In this document: positions 1 to 7,583 of the stretch, piece by piece | Layout: the number at the start of each line of letters is the position of its first letter | Numbering within the stretch: the first letter of the stretch is position 1 | NCBI RefSeq assembly: GCF_036346615.1 | Contig: NZ_CP107836.1 | Coordinates: 6,076,001-6,140,000, forward strand | Length of the DNA stretch: 64,000 bases | From: Streptomyces sp. NBC_00523 | Lineage (GTDB): Bacteria > Actinomycetota > Actinomycetes > Streptomycetales > Streptomycetaceae | Direction: 5' to 3' | Position numbers and translations under genes: made by a program | Notes under the pieces: model-generated | What the model was told of the DNA's origin: nothing | Seen by the model: only the letters and a program-made list of their open reading frames with translations | Database searches by the model: none

Positions 1-1
1 G

Positions 2-670
2 GTGATGAAGCGGGTGGTGGCCGAGATGCACATGGACGAGGTGTCCATCTGCTACGGCATGACGGAGACCTCCCCGGTCTCCACCCAGACCCGCCGCGAC
101 GACGACCTGGAGCGCCGCACCGGTACCGTCGGCCGCGTCATGCCGCACATCGAGGTCAAGGTCATCGACCCGGCGACCGGGGTGACCCTGGAACGCGGGC
201 GGTCCGGCGAGCTGTGCACCCGGGGCTACAGCGTGATGCTCGGCTACTGGGACCAGCCCGACCGCACCGCGGAGGCTATCGACGCGGGGCGCTGGATGCA
301 CACCGGCGACCTCGCGGTGATGCGCGAGGACGGCTACGTACAGATCGTCGGCCGCATCAAGGACGTGATCATCCGGGGTGGCGAGAACATCTACCCGCGC
401 GAGATCGAAGAGTTCCTGTACCGCCACCCGAAGATCGCCGACGTACAGGTGGTCGGCGTGCCCGACGAGCGTTACGGGGAAGAGGTGCTGGCCTGCGTCA
501 TCCCCGCCGACCCGGCCGACCCGCCGGCCCTGGACGACGTACGGGCGTTCTGCGAGGGGCAGTTGGCCCACTACAAGATCCCGCGCCTGCTCCGGATCCT
601 GGAGACCTTCCCGATGACGGTCAGCGGCAAGGTCCGCAAGATCGAACTGCGGGAGACCTACAGCCGCTAG
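2..670 (+). CDS. AMP-binding acyl-CoA synthetase, C-terminal part (5' end outside window)
   Basis: This is the C-terminal portion of an ANL-superfamily acyl-CoA synthetase, which activates a carboxylic acid (usually a fatty acid) as acyl-AMP and transfers it to CoA. The fragment keeps the adenylate-binding motif YGMTETSP, the Gly-Tyr-Trp segment, the WMHTGDLA motif, the hinge GRIKDVIIRGGENIYP, and the C-terminal SGKVRKIELRE with the catalytic lysine. Its 222 residues are about 40% of a normal 500-560 residue enzyme, so the true start lies before the window. The substrate cannot be told from this part. It ends with TAG at 668-670, and the next gene is convergent. Confidence 0.93.
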   Translation: MMKRVVAEMHMDEVSICYGMTETSPVSTQTRRDDDLERRTGTVGRVMPHIEVKVIDPATGVTLERGRSGELCTRGYSVMLGYWDQPDRTAEAIDAGRWMHTGDLAVMREDGYVQIVGRIKDVIIRGGENIYPREIEEFLYRHPKIADVQVVGVPDERYGEEVLACVIPADPADPPALDDVRAFCEGQLAHYKIPRLLRILETFPMTVSGKVRKIELRETYSR

Positions 671-674
671 CGGC

Positions 675-899
675 TCAGGCCGCCTCGATCACGTCCCCCG
701 CGTCGCCGCGCGTCGCCGCCGCCCACTGCAGGAGGAGCACCTCGTACGCGGCGGACTCCACGGGGGACCAGTCCTGGCCCGCGCGGGCGTCCACGAGCGC
801 GCGGATCGCCTCGTTGGCCTCCAGGGCGGAGCGCCTGGGGAGCGCGGGGGCGTGCGCGGGCGTGTCCGAGGGTGGTGAAGTCCGTGGAGTTAAGACCAT
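675..899 (-). CDS. Small hypothetical protein
   Basis: A 74-residue reading frame convergent with the acyl-CoA synthetase. I prefer the ATG at 897-899 over a start at 941, because the conserved-looking part is the C-terminal 50 residues (ALEANEAIRALVDARAG, then ESAAYEVLLLQWAAATRGD). That part should form two amphipathic helices. There is no signal peptide, membrane segment or recognised domain. Reality as a gene rests on codon bias and the tight convergent fit with its neighbour; function unknown. Confidence 0.5.
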   Translation of the reverse strand: MVLTPRTSPPSDTPAHAPALPRRSALEANEAIRALVDARAGQDWSPVESAAYEVLLLQWAAATRGDAGDVIEAA

Positions 900-1053
900 G
901 CGCTCCACTGTAGGGCCCGCCACTGACAACGAACCGCACATCGGGGGCCGTTGGCCAGAACGTGACGGATCACACGCAGGGTGGCCGGGCGATTTCTGTG
1001 AGGCACGACACGTCGCCCGGCCCGGGTGTCCGATTCTGATGGGTTGCGCGCGG

Positions 1054-1752
1054 TCAGGCCCCGGTGCTGACGAGCTCGTCGGCCGCGCCGTTCAACGGCT
1101 GCGGCGTGCCGGTGAGATCCAGGACGAATAGCGGCACGCGTAGGGTGTCCGCCCGCTTCCGGGCCTCCGGCGTATAGCCCGCGAGCGAGAACAGCACCCC
1201 GCGCACCGAGCCGTTGAGCGCGTTGAGCCACAGGCACTCGACGTCCCGGAGCTCGGTCGGCCGGGTCGTGGAGTCGACCTCGGCGATCAGCCCGGACGCC
1301 CGCAGGTCGATCCGGGACGCCGGCCGGTTCACCGGGTGCGTCACGTCCTGGAAGCCCAGCCAGGTCAGATAGAGCGCCGCCGCCGCGACCGCGTCCCGCG
1401 CGGTACGGATGGTCAGCGGCCGGAACGCCGGACGGGGCGCCGCCGCCGTGCGCGGCAGCGGTATGTGTGCGGGCCGGAGCGCCCCGGCGGACGCCACCGG
1501 CCGCACCGGCACCCGCAGCACCGCCCCGCACGGGCAGCACAGCTCGGGCTGCGGCCACTGGTCGTGCCGCCCGCAGCCCCGGCACCGTACGGTCACCCAG
1601 TCGTCGTTCCAGGTGCGATGGGTGATCGGGACGACGGGTGCGCCGCGCAGCAGCGGCGGGGCCGTCGGCTCCCCGCACGGGCACGGGTAGACGGGGGTCA
1701 CGTACGCGTGGTCGCGGCGACAGGCCGGGCACCGTACCGGCACTGACTCCAC
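1054..1752 (-). CDS. Zinc-ribbon protein with restriction-endonuclease-like C-terminal domain
   Basis: About 232 residues from a GTG preceded by GGAGGG; a second GTG 9 codons upstream is also possible. The N-terminal half has three Cys-x2-Cys or Cys-x-Cys pairs (RCPACRR, YPCPCGE, RCRGCGR, then LCCPCGA), pointing to two zinc ribbons. The C-terminal half (ALYLTWLGFQDVTHP, then IDLRASGLIAEVDSTTRP) resembles an Mrr/PD-(D/E)xK-like fold, with D and E in suitable places but no clean ExK triad. It may bind or cut nucleic acid; the nuclease assignment is an inference. It lies divergent from gcl and has no methyltransferase or helicase partner nearby, so a classical restriction system is unlikely. Confidence 0.7.
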   Translation of the reverse strand: MESVPVRCPACRRDHAYVTPVYPCPCGEPTAPPLLRGAPVVPITHRTWNDDWVTVRCRGCGRHDQWPQPELCCPCGAVLRVPVRPVASAGALRPAHIPLPRTAAAPRPAFRPLTIRTARDAVAAAALYLTWLGFQDVTHPVNRPASRIDLRASGLIAEVDSTTRPTELRDVECLWLNALNGSVRGVLFSLAGYTPEARKRADTLRVPLFVLDLTGTPQPLNGAADELVSTGA

Positions 1753-1864
1753 CCCGTGCTCCCTCCGTACCACTTCCGTAATCCCTCCATGCTCCCCCAA
1801 GAGCCCGCCGCCGGGTGCGGATTCGCTCCACTCGGCGCCCTTCTCCGCGCGCGTCCCGCCTCCC

Positions 1865-1893
1865 TTGACGGCGGTCCGGGCGCGGCCTAGATT
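1865..1893 (+). promoter_or_regulatory. Probable gcl promoter
   Basis: TTGACG (1865-1870), a 17-bp spacer and TAGATT (1888-1893) match the housekeeping sigma consensus well for a Streptomyces promoter. The hyi promoter has the same arrangement (TTGACA, 18 bp, CAATCT), also followed by a CTTCCA...CAGAA stretch and a TTCCGCAAT-type palindrome. Confidence 0.6.
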
Positions 1894-1917
1894 TGCTTCC
1901 ACATAACAGAAGAAGTT

Positions 1918-1932
1918 TTCCGCAATGCGGAA
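1918..1932. promoter_or_regulatory. Perfect 7-1-7 palindrome TTCCGCAATGCGGAA, candidate AllR (IclR-family) operator
   Basis: Perfect inverted repeat lying just downstream of the predicted gcl transcription start and 81 bp before the gcl ATG. A 14/15 copy lies in the same place before hyi (16635-16649), and weaker copies lie at aceB (50659-50673) and allB (56565-56579). These are the glyoxylate/allantoin genes, and an IclR-family gene is at 55601-56401, so AllR binding is a reasonable inference. Confidence 0.65.
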
Positions 1933-2013
1933 CCGGTGATGTGGTGCTCTCAGGTGGCGCGACAGAGCCCGACTCCATCCCCGACTCCACCCAGGGACGA
2001 GCAGGAGCACTCA

Positions 2014-3798
2014 ATGCCTCGTATGACCGCTGCCCGCGCGGCAGTCGAGATCCTCAAGCGCGAAGGCGTCAGCAACGCGTTCGGTGTGCCCGGCGCCGCG
2101 ATCAACCCCTTCTACGCGGCCCTCAAGGCGGCCGGCGGCGTCCACCACACGCTCGCCCGCCACGTCGAGGGCGCCTCCCACATGGCGGAGGGCTACACCC
2201 GGGCCCGCCCGGGCAACATCGGCGTCTGCATCGGTACGTCGGGGCCCGCCGGCACCGACATGATCACCGGCCTGTACTCCGCGATCGCGGACTCGATCCC
2301 GATCCTGTGCATCACCGGCCAGGCGCCGACCGCCGTCCTGCACAAGGAGGACTTCCAGGCCGTCGACATCGCCTCGATCGCCGCCCCGGTCACCAAGGCC
2401 GCGACGACCGTCCTGGAGGCCGCGCAGGTCCCGGGCGTCTTCCAGCAGGCGTTCCACCTGATGCGCACGGGCCGCCCCGGCCCGGTCCTCATCGACCTGC
2501 CGATCGACGTGCAGCTCACCGAGATCGAGTTCGACCCCGACCTGTACGAGCCGCTGCCGGTGCACAAGCCCGCCGCGACCCGCAAGCAGATCGAGCGCGC
2601 CCTGGACATGCTCGACGCCTCGGAGCGCCCGCTGCTCGTCGCGGGCGGCGGCATCATCAACGCCGACGCCTCCGAACTCCTGGTGGAGTTCGCCGAGTTG
2701 ACCGGCGTGCCGGTCGTCCCGACCCTGATGGGCTGGGGCATCCTGCCCGACGACCACGAGCTGAACGCCGGCATGGTCGGCCTCCAGACCTCGCACCGCT
2801 ACGGCAACGCGAACTTCCTGGAGTCCGACTTCGTCCTCGGCATCGGCAACCGCTGGGCCAACCGCCACACCGGCAAGCTGGACGTCTACACGGCGGGCCG
2901 CACCTTCGTCCACGTGGACATCGCGCCAACCCAGATCGGCAAGATCTTCGCCCCGGACCTCGGCATCGTCTCCGACGCGAAGGCGGCGCTGGAACTGTTC
3001 GTGGAGGTCGCCCGCGAACGGAAGGCGGCGGGGAAGCTCGCGGACCGCTCGGCGTGGGCGGCGTCCACCCAGGAGCGCCGTGCGACCCTGCAGCGCCGTA
3101 CGCACTTCGACAACGTCCCGCTGAAGCCGCAGCGGGTGTACGAGGAGATGAACCGCGCGTTCGGCCCGGAGACCCGCTACGTCACGACGATCGGCCTCTC
3201 CCAGATCGCGGGCGCCCAGATGCTCCACGTGTACCGCCCGCGCCACTGGATCAACTGCGGCCAGGCGGGCCCGCTGGGCTGGACGATCCCGGCCGCGCTG
3301 GGCGTCGCCACGGCCGACCCGGAGGGCTCGGTCGTCGCGCTCTCCGGCGACTACGACTTCCAGTTCATGCTGGAGGAGCTCGCGGTCGGCGCCCAGCACC
3401 GCATCCCGTACGTGCACGTGCTGGTCAACAACTCGTACCTCGGCCTGATCCGCCAGGCCCAGCGCAACTTCGACATCGACTTCCAGGTCAACCTGGAGTT
3501 CGAGAACCTCAACTCCCCGGAGCTGGGCGTCTACGGCGTCGACCACGTCAAGGTCGTCGAGGGCCTGGGCTGCAAGGCCATCCGCGTCACCGAACCGGAC
3601 GCCCTCCTCCCGGCCTTCGAGGAGGCCAAGAAGCTGGCCGCGGAACACCGCGTCCCGGTGGTGGTCGAAGCGATCCTGGAACGCGTCACGAACATCGCGA
3701 TGAGCGGCACGGACATCGCCTCGGTCAACGAGTTCGAGGACGTGGCGACGGACCCGACCCACGCACCTACGGCGATCAGGCCGTTCGCGGAGGCGTGA
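2014..3798 (+). CDS. gcl: Glyoxylate carboligase (tartronate-semialdehyde synthase)
   Basis: 594-residue thiamine-diphosphate enzyme joining two glyoxylates into tartronate semialdehyde and CO2, the first step of the glycerate route from allantoin. The start is the ATG at 2014 behind AGGAG. Residue 51 in LARHVEGASHMAEGY is valine where most ThDP enzymes have the catalytic glutamate, which is the hallmark of Gcl. The C-terminal ThDP/Mg motif begins GDYDFQ and ends VLVNNSY. Full length for the family. It works with hyi and glxR, which lie 11-13 kb away across the accessory segment. A 119-bp copy of codons from the ThDP motif sits at 8926-9044. Confidence 0.97.
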   Translation: MPRMTAARAAVEILKREGVSNAFGVPGAAINPFYAALKAAGGVHHTLARHVEGASHMAEGYTRARPGNIGVCIGTSGPAGTDMITGLYSAIADSIPILCITGQAPTAVLHKEDFQAVDIASIAAPVTKAATTVLEAAQVPGVFQQAFHLMRTGRPGPVLIDLPIDVQLTEIEFDPDLYEPLPVHKPAATRKQIERALDMLDASERPLLVAGGGIINADASELLVEFAELTGVPVVPTLMGWGILPDDHELNAGMVGLQTSHRYGNANFLESDFVLGIGNRWANRHTGKLDVYTAGRTFVHVDIAPTQIGKIFAPDLGIVSDAKAALELFVEVARERKAAGKLADRSAWAASTQERRATLQRRTHFDNVPLKPQRVYEEMNRAFGPETRYVTTIGLSQIAGAQMLHVYRPRHWINCGQAGPLGWTIPAALGVATADPEGSVVALSGDYDFQFMLEELAVGAQHRIPYVHVLVNNSYLGLIRQAQRNFDIDFQVNLEFENLNSPELGVYGVDHVKVVEGLGCKAIRVTEPDALLPAFEEAKKLAAEHRVPVVVEAILERVTNIAMSGTDIASVNEFEDVATDPTHAPTAIRPFAEA

Positions 3799-3824
3799 TC
3801 CCTTAGAGTCTGCGGCCGTACCCG

Positions 3825-3856
3825 AAGAGCACCTACGAACCTCCGTAGGTGCTCTT
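3825..3856 (+). terminator. Intrinsic terminator after gcl
   Basis: Stem AGAGCACCTACG / CGTAGGTGCTCT with a 5-nt loop, followed by TTT, 30 nt after the gcl stop. No gene is visible between here and the IS element at 4046. Confidence 0.8.
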
Positions 3857-4059
3857 TCCGCTGTGCCTGAGAGGACTTGAACCCTGGGGCGACACCCTCA
3901 TCGAAGTGGTGCCCTGCGATCTCCTGGGCGCCGGTGCTTGCCAAGACCGACGCTCCTGCCATCGCCGTAGGCCGTCGCGGCGCACAGACCGAGCACTTCA
4001 TCGGCGCCGGGCCCGTCAGGGCTCGCGCCCCGCCCGGAAGGGCTAGGGCCTGTCTGACA

Positions 4060-4094
4060 AATGATCTCTGCGAAGCTGTGAGGCAGAGATCATT
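4060..4094 (+). promoter_or_regulatory. 12-bp stem hairpin at the IS left end
   Basis: AATGATCTCTGC and GCAGAGATCATT form a perfect 12-bp stem with an 11-nt loop. The 5' arm overlaps the inner part of the left inverted repeat, and the 3' arm ends next to the GGAGGG ribosome-binding site of the passenger gene. It could hide that site in transcripts entering from outside, as terminal hairpins of other IS elements do; this is an inference. Confidence 0.5.
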
Positions 4095-4103
4095 GGAGGG
4101 TCG

Positions 4104-4433
4104 ATGGGCATCGAGCTTGAACTGCACTCCGGGAGGCCTCGCAAGGGTCCGTCTCGGACGACGTTGCTTCGTGGGTCCTACGCACACGGCGACGCGCTGG
4201 CGCGTGCGCTGAGTGCGCTCGACCGCCACGGGCCCGGCAAGTTGGGCTGGGTTGACCCGTACGGGGACACCATGTTCAACGAGCAGGAGGCCGAAGTCGC
4301 TCGTCAGGAGGTTGCTGTCCTGGTGCGCAACTGCTCAGACGAGGGGCAGCGGGCGGCCCTCCTCGACCTGGGTGTGCTCCTGGAAGCGTGTGCGGCAACG
4401 CCGGGCAGCTACCTGTGGTTCATGGGCGACTGA
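4104..4433 (+). CDS. Hypothetical protein carried inside the IS element
   Basis: 109 residues with a good GGAGGG site before ATG 4104. It begins MGIELELHSGRPRKG and contains LGWVDPYGDTMFNEQEAEV followed by a helical C-terminal half ending LWFMGD. Soluble, no signal peptide, no catalytic motif that I recognise. The DPYGDT-(V/M)-FN pattern recalls small actinobacterial proteins of unknown function. It lies within the inverted repeats, upstream of the transposase on the same strand, so it should move with the element; its role as cargo is unknown. Confidence 0.75.
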   Translation: MGIELELHSGRPRKGPSRTTLLRGSYAHGDALARALSALDRHGPGKLGWVDPYGDTMFNEQEAEVARQEVAVLVRNCSDEGQRAALLDLGVLLEACAATPGSYLWFMGD

Positions 4434-4454
4434 GGTCGGTCGATAATTGATCTT

Positions 4455-5344
4455 GTGACGGGTCGAGGTGAGCTGACGGATGCGGCGTGGGAGCGGATAG
4501 AACCGCTGTTGCCGCAGGTGGACGGGCGTGGCCGTCCGTGGCGTGACCACCGTCAGGTGGTCAACGGGGTTCTATGGCGCCTGCGGACCGGGGCCCCGTG
4601 GCGTGACCTCCCCGACCGGTACGGGCCGTGGCAGACCGTCTACGAGCGTTTCGCCCGCTGGGAGTCCGATGGGACCTGGGCGAAGCTGCTGGAGCATGTC
4701 CAGGTCCGCGACGACGCGGTGGGCCGAGTGGAATGGAGCGTCTCGATCGACTCCACCATCAACCGGGCCCACCAGCACGCCGCCGGCGCCCGCAAAAAGG
4801 GGACACGGACGGGGACGAACCGGAAGATCGGGGCCGCGCGCAGGCGCGCCAGGCCCTCGGCCGCTCCCGGGGAGGGCTGACCACCAAAGTCCACCTCGCC
4901 GTCGACGGCCGGGGCCTTCCTCTGTCGATCGTGCTCACGCCCGGCAACGTCAACGACGCCACCGCCTTCGGCCAGGTCCTCGCCGGGATCCGCGTCCCGC
5001 GCGCCGCAGAAGGGCGCCCGCGCACAACACCCGAACGCGTGCTGGGCGACAAGGCGTACTCCAGCAGGGCGATCCGCCACCTACTGCGGCGTCGGAGCAT
5101 CGTCGCCACGATCCCCGAGCGCCGCGACCAGGCGGCCAACCGCCGACGGCGCGGGACCCTCGGCGGCCGGCCACCCGCATTCGACAAGGCCATCTACCGC
5201 GACCGCAACGTAGTCGAACGATGCTTCGCCCGCCTCAAGCAGTTCCGCTCGATCGCGACCAGGTTCGACAAACTCGCCGACCGCTACCGAGCCGGAGTCG
5301 TCCTGGCATGCCTGATCCTCTGGCTCCGCGAACCCGCTCGGTGA
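4455..5344 (+). CDS. IS5-family transposase, two frames joined by a probable -1 frameshift
   Basis: Frame 1 (4455-4880) gives the DUF4096-type N-terminal domain (MTGRGELTDAAWERIEPLLP) and the first catalytic Asp in SVSIDSTINRAH. Frame 2 carries GGLTTKVHLAVDGRGLP, the second Asp in VLGDKAYSS and the Glu in NVVERCFARLKQFR, ending at 5344. A -1 slip on CAAAAAG at 4794-4800 joins ...ARKK to GDTDGDEPEDRG, the usual sequence of this family, giving about 296 residues. All three DDE residues are present, so the element could be active if the shift works. Confidence 0.88.
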
Positions 5345-5362
5345 TCATTTGTCAGACAGGCT

Positions 5363-6019
5363 CTAGCCGGAGATCTGATCCAGCAGCCCGTACACGGCTG
5401 CGTAGGCCACCGGGGAAGCGAGAGCCGTCACGGCGAGGCCCAGGCCGCGCTCACGCCAGGTGCGGGCGAGGGCGAGGGGCAGCGCGCAGGCGGCTACGGC
5501 ACAGGCGATGGCCTGGTCGGCGTACCCGAGCGTCAGCCAGGAGTGCAGGGACTCGCTTCCGAAGAGGCCGCCGACCGCGCCCAGGGACGCGACGCGCCGC
5601 CACAGTCGGGGACTGCGCCGCGACCAGGCGCCGGCCGCGCCGAAGAGCGGGCCGGCGACACAGGCCATCACCAGCCAGACGAGGGGGAAGGTGAGGCTCC
5701 CCATGCCTCCGCGGCCCAGTTCCGCGTAACCGTAGTAGCCGACGACGAGGCCGATCTCCGCGAGCGCACCGGCCGCGGCGATGCGGCGGACGTCGCCGAC
5801 GCGCGCCGCGAGGACCGCGCCGGTGGCGAAGGCGAGTACCGACCACACCCCGCCGGAGTTCGCCAACTGGCTCCAGGGCCAGGGCAGCCACCCCTGGAGC
5901 AGGTTCGTCAGGACACCGAGGGCGATACCGGTGGCGGCGCACAGCACGGGAGTGACGGTGGCGGGGCGGCCGAGGGTGTGGGGCGAGGTCGACACGGACG
6001 TGGAGGGCGGGGAGGTCAT
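5363..6019 (-). CDS. Multi-pass membrane protein (DUF6518-like)
   Basis: 218 residues with about six hydrophobic segments (VLCAATGIALGVLTNLL, VWSVLAFATGAVLAA, IGLVVGYYGYAEL, VWLVMACVAGPLFGAAG, then two more) and no enzyme motif. It resembles the DUF6518 family of Streptomyces; the function is unknown. The IS element inserted exactly at its TAG stop; the TA duplication keeps the stop codon, so the protein is intact but has lost its native 3' flank. Its promoter region has a compact palindromic operator at 6029-6058. Confidence 0.8.
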   Translation of the reverse strand: MTSPPSTSVSTSPHTLGRPATVTPVLCAATGIALGVLTNLLQGWLPWPWSQLANSGGVWSVLAFATGAVLAARVGDVRRIAAAGALAEIGLVVGYYGYAELGRGGMGSLTFPLVWLVMACVAGPLFGAAGAWSRRSPRLWRRVASLGAVGGLFGSESLHSWLTLGYADQAIACAVAACALPLALARTWRERGLGLAVTALASPVAYAAVYGLLDQISG

Positions 6020-6028
6020 GACGGTGAC

Positions 6029-6058
6029 TATACATTCCGGTTATACATGCGGTGTATA
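6029..6058. promoter_or_regulatory. Tandem TATACAT / palindrome operator upstream of the membrane-protein gene
   Basis: TATACAT (6029-6035) is followed by TATACATGCGGTGTATA (6042-6058), an inverted repeat with 6-bp arms and a 5-bp centre, 10-40 bp before the ATG at 6019. Such AT-rich islands in this GC-rich sequence are typical GntR/YtrA- or TetR-type sites. No regulator gene is adjacent. Confidence 0.5.
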
Positions 6059-6138
6059 GAGGGGTGGGCCCTGGTCGGTTGGGGCGGCGGCCGCTGTCGG
6101 ACCGCCTCGGTGTGCCGGTGACGTCCCTCCGACCCAGG

Positions 6139-6939
6139 TCAGGGGCGGAGGTGCTTGAGCGTGAACTCGGGGTCGGCGTAGGGGCCGGCCTGGACTGCGG
6201 TCGGATCGGGTGCAAGGTCTCCGGGGATGTCCGCGGCCTGGGCTTCGGCGTTGTCGACGGGGACGTAGGCCAGCTCGGACGTGTCGGGAAGTGTCCAGAA
6301 GCGGCGGGTATTGCCGGAGACGGCGTAAGCCGTGACGAAGCGCGTGGAGGGCGGCGCGGTCAGGGCGGCTCGGATGTAGCCGATGGTGTCACGCGGGCTG
6401 AGCCAGGTGGCCAGGTGGCGGGGTTCGGTCGGTGCAGGCTCGAAACTGCCGATGCGCAGGCAGATCACCGACAGGCCGAATTTGTCGGCGTACAACTGTC
6501 CGAGGGCCTCGACGGCCACCTTGCTCACGCCGTAGAGGCCGTCAGGCCGTGCCGGTTCCTGCGGTTCGGTGAGATGACCGGTGGCGTAGAACCCGCCCAC
6601 GCGGTTGCTGCTCGCCAGCACCACCCGCTCCATGCCCGTACGCCGTGCCGCCTCCAGGACGTGGTGCGTGCCCAGCACGTTGGCTTCGAGCAGATCAGGA
6701 AGAGGCGCCTCGTCGGGGATGCCGCCCAGGTGGATCGCGCGGTCGGCTCCGGTGAGGGCCGATTCCACGGCGGCGGCGTCCCGCAGGTCCACCGTGTGCA
6801 CGACTTCGTTCTCGGCCTCCGGGCGGAGCGGCACGCGGTCGAGCAGGACGAGACGTTTCACCTCGGGTCGTAGCGCCTCACGCACCAAGGAGCCGATATT
6901 CCCCGCTGCCCCTGTCACCGCAACTGTGCCCAGAATCAA
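6139..6939 (-). CDS. NAD-dependent epimerase/dehydratase, uronate-dehydrogenase-like
   Basis: Extended SDR. I place the start at TTG 6939, preceded by GGGGGA, because the Rossmann motif VAVTGAAGNIG follows within 6 residues; the longer reading frame to 7011 has no support. The catalytic pair is in LYGVSKVAVE (YxxxK), with the Ser in VLASSNRVGG. The sequence is closest in style to uronate dehydrogenases, which oxidise glucuronate or galacturonate to aldaric acid lactones (about 265 residues, as here). No sugar-acid genes adjoin it, so the substrate is uncertain. Confidence 0.85.
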   Translation of the reverse strand: MILGTVAVTGAAGNIGSLVREALRPEVKRLVLLDRVPLRPEAENEVVHTVDLRDAAAVESALTGADRAIHLGGIPDEAPLPDLLEANVLGTHHVLEAARRTGMERVVLASSNRVGGFYATGHLTEPQEPARPDGLYGVSKVAVEALGQLYADKFGLSVICLRIGSFEPAPTEPRHLATWLSPRDTIGYIRAALTAPPSTRFVTAYAVSGNTRRFWTLPDTSELAYVPVDNAEAQAADIPGDLAPDPTAVQAGPYADPEFTLKHLRP

Positions 6940-7146
6940 CGCACTTCCCCCGGCTTCGACGTCCGTCGCGCGGCTTGTGGCACCTGGCGCGCCACCCGTC
7001 GATAGTGGCATGGCAATGCCTCACTCCGCTCACGTTGTTCCTGCTGCACTGGCGCCGGTTCCGACGCCACGCTGAGGGCCGCGGTGGACGAGAGGAGCCG
7101 GAGCGGCCTGGTCCAGCTGTTGGCGGCCGAGTCCTCTCGGTGGTTT

Positions 7147-7245
7147 TGGGAGGTACCTCGACAGGATTCACGAAAGCCGACCCCTATGCCTGGGGGGAAA
7201 CGCGCTGCTGACCGGCGAAGCCTTCCTCGGCCTCGCTGCCTCTTG
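7147..7245. repeat. Degenerate intergenic repeat, copy A
   Basis: AGGTACCTCGACAGGATTCA and, 50 bp on, GGCGAAGCCTTCCTCGGCCTCG resemble AGGTGCCTCAGCAGGATCCG and GACGAAGCCTTCCTCTCCCTCG at 12191-12297. It may be a remnant of a duplicated 3' end or leader. No convincing gene is visible from 6940 to 7276. Confidence 0.35.
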
Positions 7246-7276
7246 CTCAACCGCAACCCACCTGCGGTCCTTGGTG

Positions 7277-7537
7277 TCAGACGTGCTTTGGGGTGATGCT
7301 GAGTGCGCGATAGTCGTACCCGTCCTGCTTGAAGCCGGGTGCTTCCCACGTGAGATCGACCTTCTGCCCTGGTGACAGGGTGCGGAAGCCTGGCGCCTGG
7401 ATGTCGGAGTAGTGGCCGAAGCACCCGCCGGGAGTTTCGGGTGAGTCGAGGACGCCCCACCCCTCTTCGTCGCTCCACTCGCGCACAGTCGCGGTCACGA
7501 CTGCCGTGTTCTTGCGAGGATGTTCGCGACGGCCCAT
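7277..7537 (-). CDS. Cold-shock-domain-like protein, copy 1
   Basis: 86 residues from ATG 7537, chosen because AGGGAG precedes it and because the second copy at 10788 starts at the same residue (MGRR). The middle (TATVREWSDEEGWGVLDSPETPGG, then GHYSDIQAPGFRTLSPGQKVDLTWE) matches the OB-fold layout of CspA-type proteins, with WGVL and F/Y positions in the RNP1- and RNP2-like strands. It probably binds single-stranded nucleic acid. The second copy differs at roughly 10 positions. Confidence 0.75.
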   Translation of the reverse strand: MGRREHPRKNTAVVTATVREWSDEEGWGVLDSPETPGGCFGHYSDIQAPGFRTLSPGQKVDLTWEAPGFKQDGYDYRALSITPKHV

Positions 7538-7583
7538 GTGCCGCTCCCTTCGCTCGTGGCCGCAGGTGTCGGCCACGTGGTGA

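Larger units (their letters stand above)
4046..5363 (+). mobile_element. IS5-like (IS427-type) insertion sequence with a passenger gene
   Basis: Terminal inverted repeats of about 21 bp (left starts GGGCCTGTCTGACAAATGAT; right, read inward, starts GAGCCTGTCTGACAAATGAT) are flanked by a TA duplication at 4044-4045 and 5364-5365. The unit is 1,318 bp, longer than the usual 0.85-0.95 kb because a 109-codon gene lies between the left end and the transposase. The target was a CTAG, whose TAG is the stop codon of the gene at 5363-6019. Confidence 0.9.

Noticed and set aside
1893..3806. 637-residue frame overlapping gcl
   Set aside because: Different frame from Gcl and full of Arg/Pro/His; the Gcl frame has all family motifs.
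3866..3892. tRNA-like T-arm sequence (minus strand GGGTTCAAGTCC) near the IS, possible attachment-site scar
   Set aside because: Only two or three stem pairs form, there is no acceptor or anticodon arm, and no matching repeat at the other side of the accessory segment.
6975..7211. 78-residue plus-strand frame between the SDR and cold-shock genes
   Set aside because: No ribosome-binding site, no conserved motif; region includes a degenerate repeat only.
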